Source: Streptococcus mitis
GTDB lineage: Bacteria > Bacillota > Bacilli > Lactobacillales > Streptococcaceae
Direction of reading: 5' to 3'
NCBI RefSeq assembly: GCF_005144795.1
Contig: NZ_SWFJ01000005.1
Coordinates: forward strand, 87,265-151,264
Length of the DNA: 64,000 bases
The position numbers were made by a program, and so were the translations under genes. The notes below the pieces were generated by a model. It was not told the origin of the DNA. It saw only the letters and a list, made by a program, of their open reading frames with translations, and did not search any database. Shown here piece after piece: positions 41,337-49,106 of the stretch. Position 1 is the stretch's first letter. Each line of letters opens with the position of its first letter.

Positions 41337-41374
41337 AATGAGAAAATCCCTTGTTCTCATTGGGTTTTCTTTTT
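41337..41374 (+). terminator. Terminator after the MATE gene, with an alternative overlapping hairpin
   Basis: AGAAAATCCC / GGGTTTTCT stem (41341-41370) followed by TTTTTTA. An overlapping hairpin AATGAGAA / TTCTCATT (41337-41361) shares the same left-arm bases, so the two cannot form together. Confidence 0.7.
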
Positions 41375-41403
41375 TATTTTGTGAAATTTCCTCGAGAAAA
41401 ACT

Positions 41404-41432
41404 TTGACAGTATTTTCCAAAAACGGTAAAAT
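41404..41432 (+). promoter_or_regulatory. Strong promoter of the aco (dehydrogenase) operon
   Basis: TTGACA, a 17-base spacer and TAAAAT, close to consensus, with +1 expected near 41439. The acoA ATG follows at 41467. Confidence 0.82.
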
Positions 41433-41466
41433 AGTAAGGTAAGAAGAAAGTTAGAAAGGCAAGAAG

Positions 41467-42435
41467 ATGTCAACTTTAGATAAAAATCTTTTGCTAGAAA
41501 TGTTCCGTAAGATGGAAGAAATCCGTCGTATGGACTTAAAAATTGCGCAATTAGTAAAGAAAGGGAAAGTGCCAGGAATGACGCACTTTTCTGTTGGAGA
41601 AGAGGCAGCTAACGTGGGTGCTATGTTGGCTCTCAATCCAGATGATTTGATCACATCAAACCACCGTGGTCACGGACAAGCTATTGCCAAAGGAATTGAC
41701 CTCAACGGAATGATGGCTGAAATCCTTGGAAAATACACTGGAACCTGTAAAGGTAAAGGTGGATCTATGCATATTGCTGACCTTGATGCTGGTAACCTTG
41801 GTGCCAATGGTATCGTAGGTGGTGGTATGGGGATCGCTGTCGGTGCAGCCCTCAGTCAGCAAATGCAACATACTGGAAAAATTGTTGTCTGCTTCTTTGG
41901 AGATGGTGCGACCAACGAAGGTGTTTTCCACGAAGCAGTGAACATGGCTTCTATCTGGAACCTGCCAGTCATTTTCTATTGCATTAACAACGGTTATGGG
42001 ATTTCTGCGGATATCAAGAAAATGACCAATGTAGAACATATCCATCAACGTAGCGCCGCTTACGGAATTCCTGGAATGTTCATCGAAGATGGAAACAATG
42101 TCATTGACGTCTATGAAGGATTTAAGAAAGCTGTAGATCATGTTCGCAGTGGCAATGGGCCTGTATTGATTGAAAGTGTTACTTATCGCTGGCTTGGTCA
42201 CTCATCATCTGACCCTGGTAAATATCGTACACGTGAAGAAGTGGAATTGTGGAAACAAAAAGATCCAATCGAAAACCTTCGTAACTATCTTGTTGAGAAC
42301 AACATTGCAAGTGCCGAAGAATTGGAAGAAATCCAAGCGCAAGTCAAGGAAGCAGTAGAAGCTTCTGTTAAATTTGCTGAAGAAAGTCCATTCCCACCGC
42401 TTGAATCAGCATTTGAAGATATTTACGCAGACTAA
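41467..42435 (+). CDS. acoA: Dehydrogenase complex E1 alpha subunit (acetoin/pyruvate type)
   Basis: Thiamine-diphosphate decarboxylase subunit (322 residues). The ThDP-binding motif is GDGATNEGVFHEAVNMASIWNLPVIFYCINN, and the phosphorylation-loop-like region is YRWLGHSSSDPGKYR. First gene of acoABCL-lplA. The operon is annotated either as acetoin or pyruvate dehydrogenase. In pneumococcus it is the only complex of this kind, so pyruvate oxidation to acetyl-CoA is the more likely role. Confidence 0.93.
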   Translation: MSTLDKNLLLEMFRKMEEIRRMDLKIAQLVKKGKVPGMTHFSVGEEAANVGAMLALNPDDLITSNHRGHGQAIAKGIDLNGMMAEILGKYTGTCKGKGGSMHIADLDAGNLGANGIVGGGMGIAVGAALSQQMQHTGKIVVCFFGDGATNEGVFHEAVNMASIWNLPVIFYCINNGYGISADIKKMTNVEHIHQRSAAYGIPGMFIEDGNNVIDVYEGFKKAVDHVRSGNGPVLIESVTYRWLGHSSSDPGKYRTREEVELWKQKDPIENLRNYLVENNIASAEELEEIQAQVKEAVEASVKFAEESPFPPLESAFEDIYAD

Positions 42436-42450
42436 GGAGAAAGAGATAAA

Positions 42451-43443
42451 ATGGAAACAAAAACAATGTCCTTCCGTGACACCATTATCCTTGCTATGTC
42501 TGAGGAAATGCGTCGCGATGAAAATGTATTCTTGATGGGAGAAGATGTCGGTGTCTTCGGAGGAGACTTCGGTACTTCTGTCGGAATGCTTGAAGAATTT
42601 GGTCCAGAACGTGTCCGTGACTGTCCGATTTCTGAAGCTGCCATCTCTGGAGCAGCAGCAGGAGCAGCCATGACAGGACTTCGTCCAATCGTCGATATGA
42701 CCTTTATGGACTTCTCGGTTATTGCCATGGACAATATTGTCAACCAAGCTGCTAAAACACGTTACATGTTTGGTGGTAAAGGTCAGGTTCCAATGACTGT
42801 TCGATGCGCTGCTGGTAATGGAGTTGGTTCTGCAGCCCAGCACTCGCAATCACTAGAGTCTTGGTTTACTCACATTCCTGGACTTAAGGTTGTAGCTCCA
42901 GGTACACCTGCTGACATGAAAGGACTACTCAAGTCTTCTATCCGTGATAACAACCCAGTTATCATACTTGAGTACAAGTCAGAATTTAATCAAAAAGGGG
43001 AAGTGCCAGTTGATCCAGACTACACGATCCCACTTGGAGTTGGGGAAATCAAACGTGAAGGTACGGATGTAACAGTTGTTACTTATGGAAAAATGCTTCG
43101 CCGTGTGGTTCAAGCTGCTGAAGAATTAGCAGAAGAAGGCATTTCAGTTGAAATTGTTGACCCACGTACCCTTGTACCTCTTGATAAGGATATCATCATT
43201 AACTCAGTTAAGAAGACTGGTAAGGTTGTTCTGGTTAACGATGCCCACAAGACAAGTGGCTATATCGGTGAAATTTCAGCTATTATTTCAGAATCAGAAG
43301 CATTTGACTATCTAGATGCACCAATCCGTCGTTGTGCAGGAGAAGATGTGCCAATGCCTTATGCACAAAATCTAGAAAATGCAATGATTCCAACAGTTGA
43401 AAGCATCAAAGATGCCATCCGTAAAACATATAACAAAGAATAA
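42451..43443 (+). CDS. acoB: Dehydrogenase complex E1 beta subunit
   Basis: Partner of E1 alpha (330 residues). Transketolase-like pyrimidine-binding domain at the N-terminus (FLMGEDVGVFGGDFGTS, CPISEAAISGAAAGAAMTG) and transketolase C-terminal domain (VEIVDPRTLVPLDKD). AAGGAGA lies in the 15-base gap after acoA. A 109-base gap with two inverted repeats separates it from acoC. Confidence 0.94.
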   Translation: METKTMSFRDTIILAMSEEMRRDENVFLMGEDVGVFGGDFGTSVGMLEEFGPERVRDCPISEAAISGAAAGAAMTGLRPIVDMTFMDFSVIAMDNIVNQAAKTRYMFGGKGQVPMTVRCAAGNGVGSAAQHSQSLESWFTHIPGLKVVAPGTPADMKGLLKSSIRDNNPVIILEYKSEFNQKGEVPVDPDYTIPLGVGEIKREGTDVTVVTYGKMLRRVVQAAEELAEEGISVEIVDPRTLVPLDKDIIINSVKKTGKVVLVNDAHKTSGYIGEISAIISESEAFDYLDAPIRRCAGEDVPMPYAQNLENAMIPTVESIKDAIRKTYNKE

Positions 43444-43445
43444 AA

Positions 43446-43467
43446 TTACATAAGATAAATTATGTAA
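43446..43467. repeat. Inverted repeat TTACATAA-N6-TTATGTAA, copy 1
   Basis: Perfect 8-base arms with a 6-base spacer, two bases after the acoB stop. The same repeat recurs at 47450 and 49078. Confidence 0.6.
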
Positions 43468-43480
43468 ACAAAATAAAGCT

Positions 43481-43521
43481 GACGAGAAACTTTGTATCTT
43501 TTAGATGCAGAGCTCTTCGTC
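43481..43521 (+). other. Long imperfect RNA hairpin in the acoB-acoC gap
   Basis: GACGA..CTTTGTATC-TTTTA-GATGCAGAG..TCGTC, an extended stem with two G-U pairs and small bulges. No T tract follows, so it is more likely a processing, stability or partial attenuation element than a terminator. Confidence 0.5.
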
Positions 43522-43552
43522 CTTAATATCTTAGTATAGAATTGGAGAGGTC

Positions 43553-44596
43553 ATGGCTGATGACAAGCTAAGAGCGACTCCTGCAGCTAGAAAGTTAGCG
43601 GATGATCTAGGAATCAACCTCTACGACGTTTCTGGCTCAGGTGCAAACGGTCGTGTCCACAAAGAAGACGTGGAAACTTATAAAGACACTAATGTGGTTC
43701 GCATTTCGCCACTTGCAAAACGAATTGCCCTCGAACATAACATTGCTTGGCAGGAAATCCAAGGAACTGGTCATCGTGGTAAGATTATGAAGAAGGATGT
43801 TTTGGCCTTGCTTCCTGAAAATATCGAAAACGACACCATCAAGTCTCCTGCTCAGATTGAAAAAGTGGAAGAGGTTCCTGATAATATAACTCCTTATGGT
43901 GAGATTGAGCGTATTCCAATGACACCAATGCGTAAGGTTATTGCCCAACGCATGGTTGAATCTTACCTAACTGCGCCAACCTTCACCCTCAACTATGAAG
44001 TTGATATGACTGAAATGTTGGCTCTTCGTAAGAAGGTTCTTGAGCCAATCATGGAAGCAACTGGGAAGAAGACTACTGTAACAGACCTTCTTTCACTTGC
44101 TGTTGTTAAGACTCTTATGAAACACCCTTATATCAACGCTTCATTGACAGAAGATGGCAAGACCATTATCACTCACAACTATGTCAATCTTGCGATGGCA
44201 GTTGGGATGGATAATGGATTGATGACACCTGTTGTTTACAATGCTGAGAAGATGAGTCTTTCAGAACTGGTTGTAGCCTTCAAAGATGTTATTGGTCGTA
44301 CCTTGGATGGTAAATTGGCTCCAAGTGAACTGCAAAATTCAACATTTACTATCAGTAACTTGGGAATGTTTGGCGTTCAGTCCTTTGGTCCTATCATCAA
44401 CCAACCAAACTCAGCTATCCTTGGTGTGAGCTCGACAATCGAGAAGCCAGTTGTCGTCAATGGTGAAATTGTTATTCGCCCTATCATGAGTCTTGGTTTA
44501 ACAATTGACCACCGTGTCGTAGATGGTATGGCTGGTGCTAAGTTTATGAAAGACTTGAAAGAATTGATTGAAAATCCAATCTCAATGTTGATTTAA
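43553..44596 (+). CDS. acoC: Dehydrogenase complex E2 acyltransferase without lipoyl domain
   Basis: A 347-residue 2-oxoacid dehydrogenase acyltransferase. It has no lipoyl domain. Instead it opens with two peripheral subunit-binding domains in tandem (ATPAARKLADDLGINLYDV about 9-43, and ISPLAKRIALEHNIAWQEI about 51-84), then the catalytic domain (about 115-347) with the active-site DHRVVDGM (His320). The missing lipoyl domain is found on E3. The start at 43553 follows GGAGAG, and no upstream frame encodes a lipoyl domain, so this is not a truncation. Confidence 0.93.
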   Translation: MADDKLRATPAARKLADDLGINLYDVSGSGANGRVHKEDVETYKDTNVVRISPLAKRIALEHNIAWQEIQGTGHRGKIMKKDVLALLPENIENDTIKSPAQIEKVEEVPDNITPYGEIERIPMTPMRKVIAQRMVESYLTAPTFTLNYEVDMTEMLALRKKVLEPIMEATGKKTTVTDLLSLAVVKTLMKHPYINASLTEDGKTIITHNYVNLAMAVGMDNGLMTPVVYNAEKMSLSELVVAFKDVIGRTLDGKLAPSELQNSTFTISNLGMFGVQSFGPIINQPNSAILGVSSTIEKPVVVNGEIVIRPIMSLGLTIDHRVVDGMAGAKFMKDLKELIENPISMLI

Positions 44597-44641
44597 GAAC
44601 AAGAGTATTCATTTTTAAGATATAGATAAAGGAAGGAAGAC

Positions 44642-46345
44642 ATGGCCTTAGAAGTAATTATGCCAAAAGCCGGCGTGGATATGACAGAAGGACAAATCGT
44701 CCAATGGAATAAAAAAGTCGGAGAATTTGTAAAAGAAGGAGAAATCCTTTTGGAAATCATGACTGATAAAGTCAGTATGGAATTGGAAGCCGAAGAAGAT
44801 GGGTACTTGATTGCTATCCTAAAAGGAGATGGCGAAACAGTCCCTGTAACGGAAGTCATAGGTTACCTTGGTGAAGAAGGGGAAAACATCCCAACAGCTG
44901 GCTCAGCAACGCCAGAAGCTAGCCCAGCACCTGCAGTTAGTGCCTCAAACGACGATGCTAAGAGCGATGATGCTTTTGATATCGTTGTGATTGGTGGAGG
45001 TCCTGCTGGTTATGTGGCAGCCATTAAAGCTGCCCAACTCGGTGGTAAGGTTGCCCTCGTTGAGAAATCTGAACTTGGTGGAACCTGCTTAAACCGTGGA
45101 TGTATTCCAACCAAGACCTACCTTCATAACGCTGAAATCATTGAGAACATCGGTCATGCAGCAAATCGTGGTATCGTGATTGAAAATCCTAACTTCACTG
45201 TAGATATGGAAAAACTTTTAGAAACTAAATCTAAGGTTGTCAATACTTTGGTTGGCGGTGTTGCAGGTCTTCTTCGTAGCTATGGAGTTACTGTACATAA
45301 AGGTATTGGTACCATCACTAAAGACAAGAACGTCTTGGTAAATGATTCTGAACTGCTTGAAACCAAGAAAATCATCCTTGCTGGTGGTTCAAAAGTCAGC
45401 AAGATCAACGTCCCTGGTATGGAATCTCCACTTGTGATGACTAGTGATGACATTCTTGAAATGAACGAAGTGCCAGAAAGCCTTGTTATCATCGGTGGTG
45501 GTGTTGTCGGTATCGAACTCGGTCAGGCCTTCATGACATTTGGTTCAAAAGTGACTGTTATCGAAATGATGGACCGTATCGTGCCAGCTATGGATGCGGA
45601 AGTGTCTAAGAATCTTCGCTTGATCCTTGAACGTAAAGGAATGACCATCTTGACTGGTACTAAACTGCAAGAAATCATCGAAGAAAATGGTCAACTTCGT
45701 ATCAAGGTTGAAGGAAAAGACGATATTATCGCAAATAAAGCTCTTCTTTCGATCGGTCGTGTGCCGGATCTTGAAGGTATTGGCGATGTTGAGTTTGAAT
45801 TGGATCGTGGTCGCATCAAGGTCAACGAATACATGGAAACTTCTGTTCCAGGTATCTACGCACCAGGTGATATTAATGGTACTAAGATGTTAGCGCACGC
45901 AGCCTTCCGTATGGGTGAAGTTGCCGCTGAAAATGCCCTTAAAGGAAATTATGCTGTTGCTAAGTTGAACTTGACTCCTGCAGCTATCTACACTCTTCCT
46001 GAAGTAGCAGCAGTAGGTTTGACAGAAGAACAAGCCCGTGAGAAGTACGATGTAGCCATTGGTAAGTTCAACTTTGCTGCTAACGGTCGTGCCATTGCAT
46101 CAGATGCAGCTCAAGGTTTCGTAAAAGTCATCGCTGATAAAAAATACGGGGAAATCCTTGGTGTTCATATTATCGGTCCTGCAGCTGCAGAATTGATCAA
46201 TGAAGCGTCGAGCATTATCGAAATGGAAATTACTGTTGAAGAAATGCTGAAGACTATCCACGGACACCCAACCTACTCTGAAGTGATGTACGAAGCATTT
46301 GCAGATGTTTTAGGAATGGCCATCCATTCACCTAAGAAAAAATAA
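44642..46345 (+). CDS. acoL: Dihydrolipoamide dehydrogenase (E3) with its own N-terminal lipoyl domain
   Basis: A 567-residue E3, about 100 residues longer than the classic enzyme. Residues 1-80 are a lipoyl domain with the lipoylated Lys43 in MTDKVSMELEA. An Ala/Pro-rich linker (about 85-108) leads to the flavoprotein: FAD loop IVVIGGGPAGYVAA, redox disulfide GGTCLNRGC (Cys149, Cys154), NAD loop IIGGGVVGIELGQAF, and the catalytic HGHPTYSE. The pneumococcal homologue has been reported as an E3 harbouring its own substrate. Confidence 0.95.
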   Translation: MALEVIMPKAGVDMTEGQIVQWNKKVGEFVKEGEILLEIMTDKVSMELEAEEDGYLIAILKGDGETVPVTEVIGYLGEEGENIPTAGSATPEASPAPAVSASNDDAKSDDAFDIVVIGGGPAGYVAAIKAAQLGGKVALVEKSELGGTCLNRGCIPTKTYLHNAEIIENIGHAANRGIVIENPNFTVDMEKLLETKSKVVNTLVGGVAGLLRSYGVTVHKGIGTITKDKNVLVNDSELLETKKIILAGGSKVSKINVPGMESPLVMTSDDILEMNEVPESLVIIGGGVVGIELGQAFMTFGSKVTVIEMMDRIVPAMDAEVSKNLRLILERKGMTILTGTKLQEIIEENGQLRIKVEGKDDIIANKALLSIGRVPDLEGIGDVEFELDRGRIKVNEYMETSVPGIYAPGDINGTKMLAHAAFRMGEVAAENALKGNYAVAKLNLTPAAIYTLPEVAAVGLTEEQAREKYDVAIGKFNFAANGRAIASDAAQGFVKVIADKKYGEILGVHIIGPAAAELINEASSIIEMEITVEEMLKTIHGHPTYSEVMYEAFADVLGMAIHSPKKK

Positions 46346-46355
46346 AAGAAAGAAA

Positions 46356-46391
46356 GATAGATTAGACTGGAAGGTTATTCCAGTCTCTATC
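46356..46391 (+). other. Stem-loop in the acoL-lplA gap
   Basis: AGACTGGAA-GGTTA-TTCCAGTCT, a perfect 9-base stem extended by GATAGA / TATC. No T run follows it, and the lplA ribosome site is only 15-20 bases downstream. Confidence 0.6.
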
Positions 46392-46408
46392 GTATAAGAA
46401 GGTATCTC

Positions 46409-47398
46409 ATGAAATACATTATTAATCATTCAAACGACACTGCTTTTAATATCGCCTTGGAAGAATATGCCTTTAAACACCTTTTGGATGAGGATCAAAT
46501 CTTCCTACTTTGGATTAACAAGCCATCTATCATTGTTGGTCGTCACCAGAATACCATCGAAGAAATCAACCGTGATTATGTTCGAGAAAATGGTATTGAG
46601 GTGGTCCGCCGTATCAGTGGTGGTGGAGCTGTTTACCACGATTTAAATAACCTCAACTACACAATCATCTCAAAAGAAGATGAAAACAAAGCTTTTGACT
46701 TCAAGAGTTTTTCAACTCCAGTTATCAATACTTTGGCTCAACTTGGGGTTAAAGCTGAGTTCACAGGCCGTAATGACCTTGAGATTGATGGTAAGAAGTT
46801 CTGTGGCAATGCCCAAGCCTATATCAATGGCCGTATCATGCACCACGGTTGCTTGCTCTTTGACGTTGATTTGTCAGTCCTCGCAAATGCCCTTAAGGTT
46901 TCAAAGGATAAATTTGAATCAAAAGGTGTGAAATCTGTTCGTGCTCGTGTGACTAATATTATCAATGAATTACCAGAAAAAATCACAGTCGAAGAATTCC
47001 GTGATTTACTCTTGGAATACATGAAAAAAGAATACCCAGAGATGACTGAATACGTTTTTTCTGAGGAAGAATTGGCTGAAATCAATCGCATCAAGGATAC
47101 TAAGTTTGGTACTTGGGACTGGAACTATGGTAAATCACCTGAATTTAACGTCCGTCGTGGAACAAAATTCACTAGTGGTAAGGTTGAAGTCTTTGCTAAT
47201 GTTCTCGAATCAAAAATCCAAGACATCAAGATTTACGGTGACTTCTTTGGTATTGAAGACGTTGCTGCAGTAGAAGATGTCCTTCGTGGGGTGAAATATG
47301 AACGCGAAGATGTCCTCAAAGCGCTAGAAACTATTGATATTGCACGCTATTTCGCTGGTATTAGCCGTGAAGAAATCGCTGAAGCGGTAGTTGGATAA
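46409..47398 (+). CDS. lplA: Lipoate-protein ligase
   Basis: Attaches free lipoate to the lipoyl domain, most likely that of the upstream acoL product. A 329-residue LplA-type enzyme with RRISGGGAVYHDLNNLNYTII, GRNDLEIDGKKFCGNAQAY and an accessory C-terminal domain (about 255-329). The conserved HHGCLLFDVDL segment is present. AGAAGG precedes the ATG. Last gene of the aco operon. Confidence 0.95.
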   Translation: MKYIINHSNDTAFNIALEEYAFKHLLDEDQIFLLWINKPSIIVGRHQNTIEEINRDYVRENGIEVVRRISGGGAVYHDLNNLNYTIISKEDENKAFDFKSFSTPVINTLAQLGVKAEFTGRNDLEIDGKKFCGNAQAYINGRIMHHGCLLFDVDLSVLANALKVSKDKFESKGVKSVRARVTNIINELPEKITVEEFRDLLLEYMKKEYPEMTEYVFSEEELAEINRIKDTKFGTWDWNYGKSPEFNVRRGTKFTSGKVEVFANVLESKIQDIKIYGDFFGIEDVAAVEDVLRGVKYEREDVLKALETIDIARYFAGISREEIAEAVVG

Positions 47399-47403
47399 AT
47401 CAA

Positions 47404-47436
47404 AAAGAAGTTGGTTGTAGGACCAGCTTCTTTTTT
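47404..47436 (+). terminator. Terminator of the aco-lplA operon
   Basis: AAGAAGTTGGT / ACCAGCTTCTT stem with one G-U pair, followed by TTTTTT. Confidence 0.88.
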
Positions 47437-47449
47437 AAAAATCATATAC

Positions 47450-47469
47450 TACATAATTTATTTTATGTA
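47450..47469. repeat. Inverted repeat TACATAA-N6-TTATGTA, copy 2
   Basis: Seven perfect bases per arm and a 6-base spacer, between the lplA terminator and the xerS stop. Its outer bases differ from copies 1 and 3. Confidence 0.55.
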
Positions 47470-47471
47470 TT

Positions 47472-48542
47472 TTATAAACTGTCTAGAGCATTCTTTTGTT
47501 CATCATTAACGATATGGGTATAGAGGTCAGTGACTTGTGTGCTGGCATGTCCTAGCTGGTGACTGACCAAAACTTGCGATTTAGTGGCATCATAGAGCCT
47601 GGTTGCTAGGGTATGTCGAAGTTTATGGGGTGTTACACGGACTTTGAAGTTCTCGGAATACTTAGCAACCATTTTCTCAACGCTGGAAGCATCGATACGA
47701 TTCGGTACACCTCTGTAGAGTGTCAAAAAAAGGGCTGTATCTGTTTTTTCTGCCTTATAGCGTTTATTACGAATGCCTAGATAATTCTCTAGATAAGGTT
47801 TTGCAAAGGCAGCAACATTGACCGAGTCACGTTTGCCACCTTTTCGAGTGACATCGATAACCATCATTTTTAGATTGAGGTCCCTTAGATCCAGATTAAC
47901 AGCTTCAGATAAGCGGACACCAGATGCCAAGAGAAGGGCAATAATGGCCAAATCTCGTTCTTTATTTTTGTTGAATGATGAGAGAGCTCGATTAGAGAGC
48001 TGTTGTGGGTACTCTTGGTCAATATAAGTAAGAAAACCTTCTGTTTCATCACCAAGAAAGAGTTTTTGCTTGATGTTTTCAGCTCTGGCAGCAAGCGTTT
48101 CTTTCTTTTTCTTTGTAGAAACTTTTTTCATTACATTTCGATAGAAATAAGGCTCTCCCTGGTCGTTTTCAACTTCCTCGGTCAGATACTTGTAAAGACT
48201 GGAAAGAGCTGATAAGGTCCGATTGATGGTTGTCTGTGAAACACCTTGCTTTGTTGTATTTGCATTCAGCAAAGGACGTTCACGTAGGTAAAGGATAAAG
48301 GATTCCATGTCTTTCTTTGACATATTTTCCAAGACAGATAAAGGAATATCAGATATTTTATCAGCGTTTGAAATGCCAGACTCCAAAACCCAGCTGAAAA
48401 ATCGATCATATTCCTTGAGGTATTCGTACAAGGTTGTAAAACTGTAAGGAACAGCAAGCTTAGATTGGTAGTATTCAAGAACATACCAGGGCATGATTTG
48501 TTTTAGTTTGTCGATTCGTTCCAGTAAAATCTCACGTTTCAT
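47472..48542 (-). CDS. xerS: Tyrosine recombinase XerS
   Basis: The single chromosome-dimer recombinase of streptococci and lactococci (356 residues), acting at dif with FtsK. The N-terminal SAM-like DNA-binding domain spans about 18-160. The catalytic domain has Arg in [27 protein letters not shown] (H-x-x-R), [15 protein letters not shown] and the nucleophile Tyr near the C-terminus. An extended -10 (TGC-TATACT) and GGAG precede the ATG. The recognition site lies 53 bases upstream. Confidence 0.96.
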   Translation of the reverse strand: MKREILLERIDKLKQIMPWYVLEYYQSKLAVPYSFTTLYEYLKEYDRFFSWVLESGISNADKISDIPLSVLENMSKKDMESFILYLRERPLLNANTTKQGVSQTTINRTLSALSSLYKYLTEEVENDQGEPYFYRNVMKKVSTKKKKETLAARAENIKQKLFLGDETEGFLTYIDQEYPQQLSNRALSSFNKNKERDLAIIALLLASGVRLSEAVNLDLRDLNLKMMVIDVTRKGGKRDSVNVAAFAKPYLENYLGIRNKRYKAEKTDTALFLTLYRGVPNRIDASSVEKMVAKYSENFKVRVTPHKLRHTLATRLYDATKSQVLVSHQLGHASTQVTDLYTHIVNDEQKNALDSL

Positions 48543-48571
48543 GTATTTTCTCCATAAATAAGTCTACTAGT

Positions 48572-48577
48572 AGTATA
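48572..48577 (-). promoter_or_regulatory. -10 element of xerS
   Basis: TATACT on the minus strand, preceded by TGC, about 30 bases before the xerS ATG and between it and dif. Confidence 0.6.
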
Positions 48578-48594
48578 GCATAGACTCATATATT

Positions 48595-48625
48595 TTTCAA
48601 GAAAATTATAGTTTTTCGGAAAGAT
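48595..48625 (-). other. difSL: difSL chromosome dimer resolution site
   Basis: The minus strand reads ATCTTTCCGAAAAAC then TATAATTTTCTTGAAA, which agrees with the streptococcal/lactococcal dif site I know, including the two XerS-binding arms and its place just upstream of xerS. It marks the replication terminus. Gene orientation changes here from mainly plus to mainly minus. Confidence 0.88.
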
Positions 48626-48722
48626 GTTATAGAGTTTTTAAAAAAGACTTAAATCTGTGTAAAACAGATCTAAATCTTTTAAGTCATTATTGTGAATCAT
48701 TATTTAGTGCTTTTTCTAGTTT

Positions 48723-48878
48723 TCAAATACTAAACCAGAATGAAATAGTCAACAGAATAAAGAAAATAATAAAGAACTCAACCACTAAGCTTCTGTTCAT
48801 TCTACATAACTGAAGAGGTATAAAAGGAGCTATGAGATACAAAATGCATTGTATAATTGCTATCGTTTTCTTTTTCAT
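48723..48878 (-). CDS. Possible small membrane protein
   Basis: A 51-residue frame beginning MKKKTIAIIQCILYLIAPFI and ending ILLTISFWFSI: basic start, two hydrophobic segments (about 6-20 and 32-50). No good ribosome site, and the frame is open further upstream to 48980. It lies between dif and the clcA terminator. No family recognised. Confidence 0.3.
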   Translation of the reverse strand: MKKKTIAIIQCILYLIAPFIPLQLCRMNRSLVVEFFIIFFILLTISFWFSI

Positions 48879-49011
48879 GATTTTAATCTTACTGTAAAGA
48901 TTTGATACAGTAAACTCCTTTCTAGCTTTATGCTTTATCATTTTTAACTTGATTATAGTCTTATTTTTATCCAAGTTCAATTATTTGTATGTGAGATATC
49001 TTGTAAGTAAA

Positions 49012-49042
49012 AAATAACCGATCTCATTGCTGAGAATCGGTT
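49012..49042 (-). terminator. Terminator of clcA
   Basis: Minus strand AACCGATTCTCA / TGAGATCGGTT with a GCAA loop, followed by ATTTTTT. It lies about 65 bases beyond the clcA stop. Confidence 0.85.
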
Positions 49043-49077
49043 TCCTAATATATTTAATTAATTAAGAAGTTTATTTT

Positions 49078-49099
49078 TTACATAACATGAATTATGTAA
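49078..49099. repeat. Inverted repeat TTACATAA-N6-TTATGTAA, copy 3
   Basis: Perfect 8-base arms with spacer CATGAA, 8 bases past the clcA stop and upstream of its terminator. Confidence 0.6.
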
Positions 49100-49106
49100 A
49101 AAGCTC

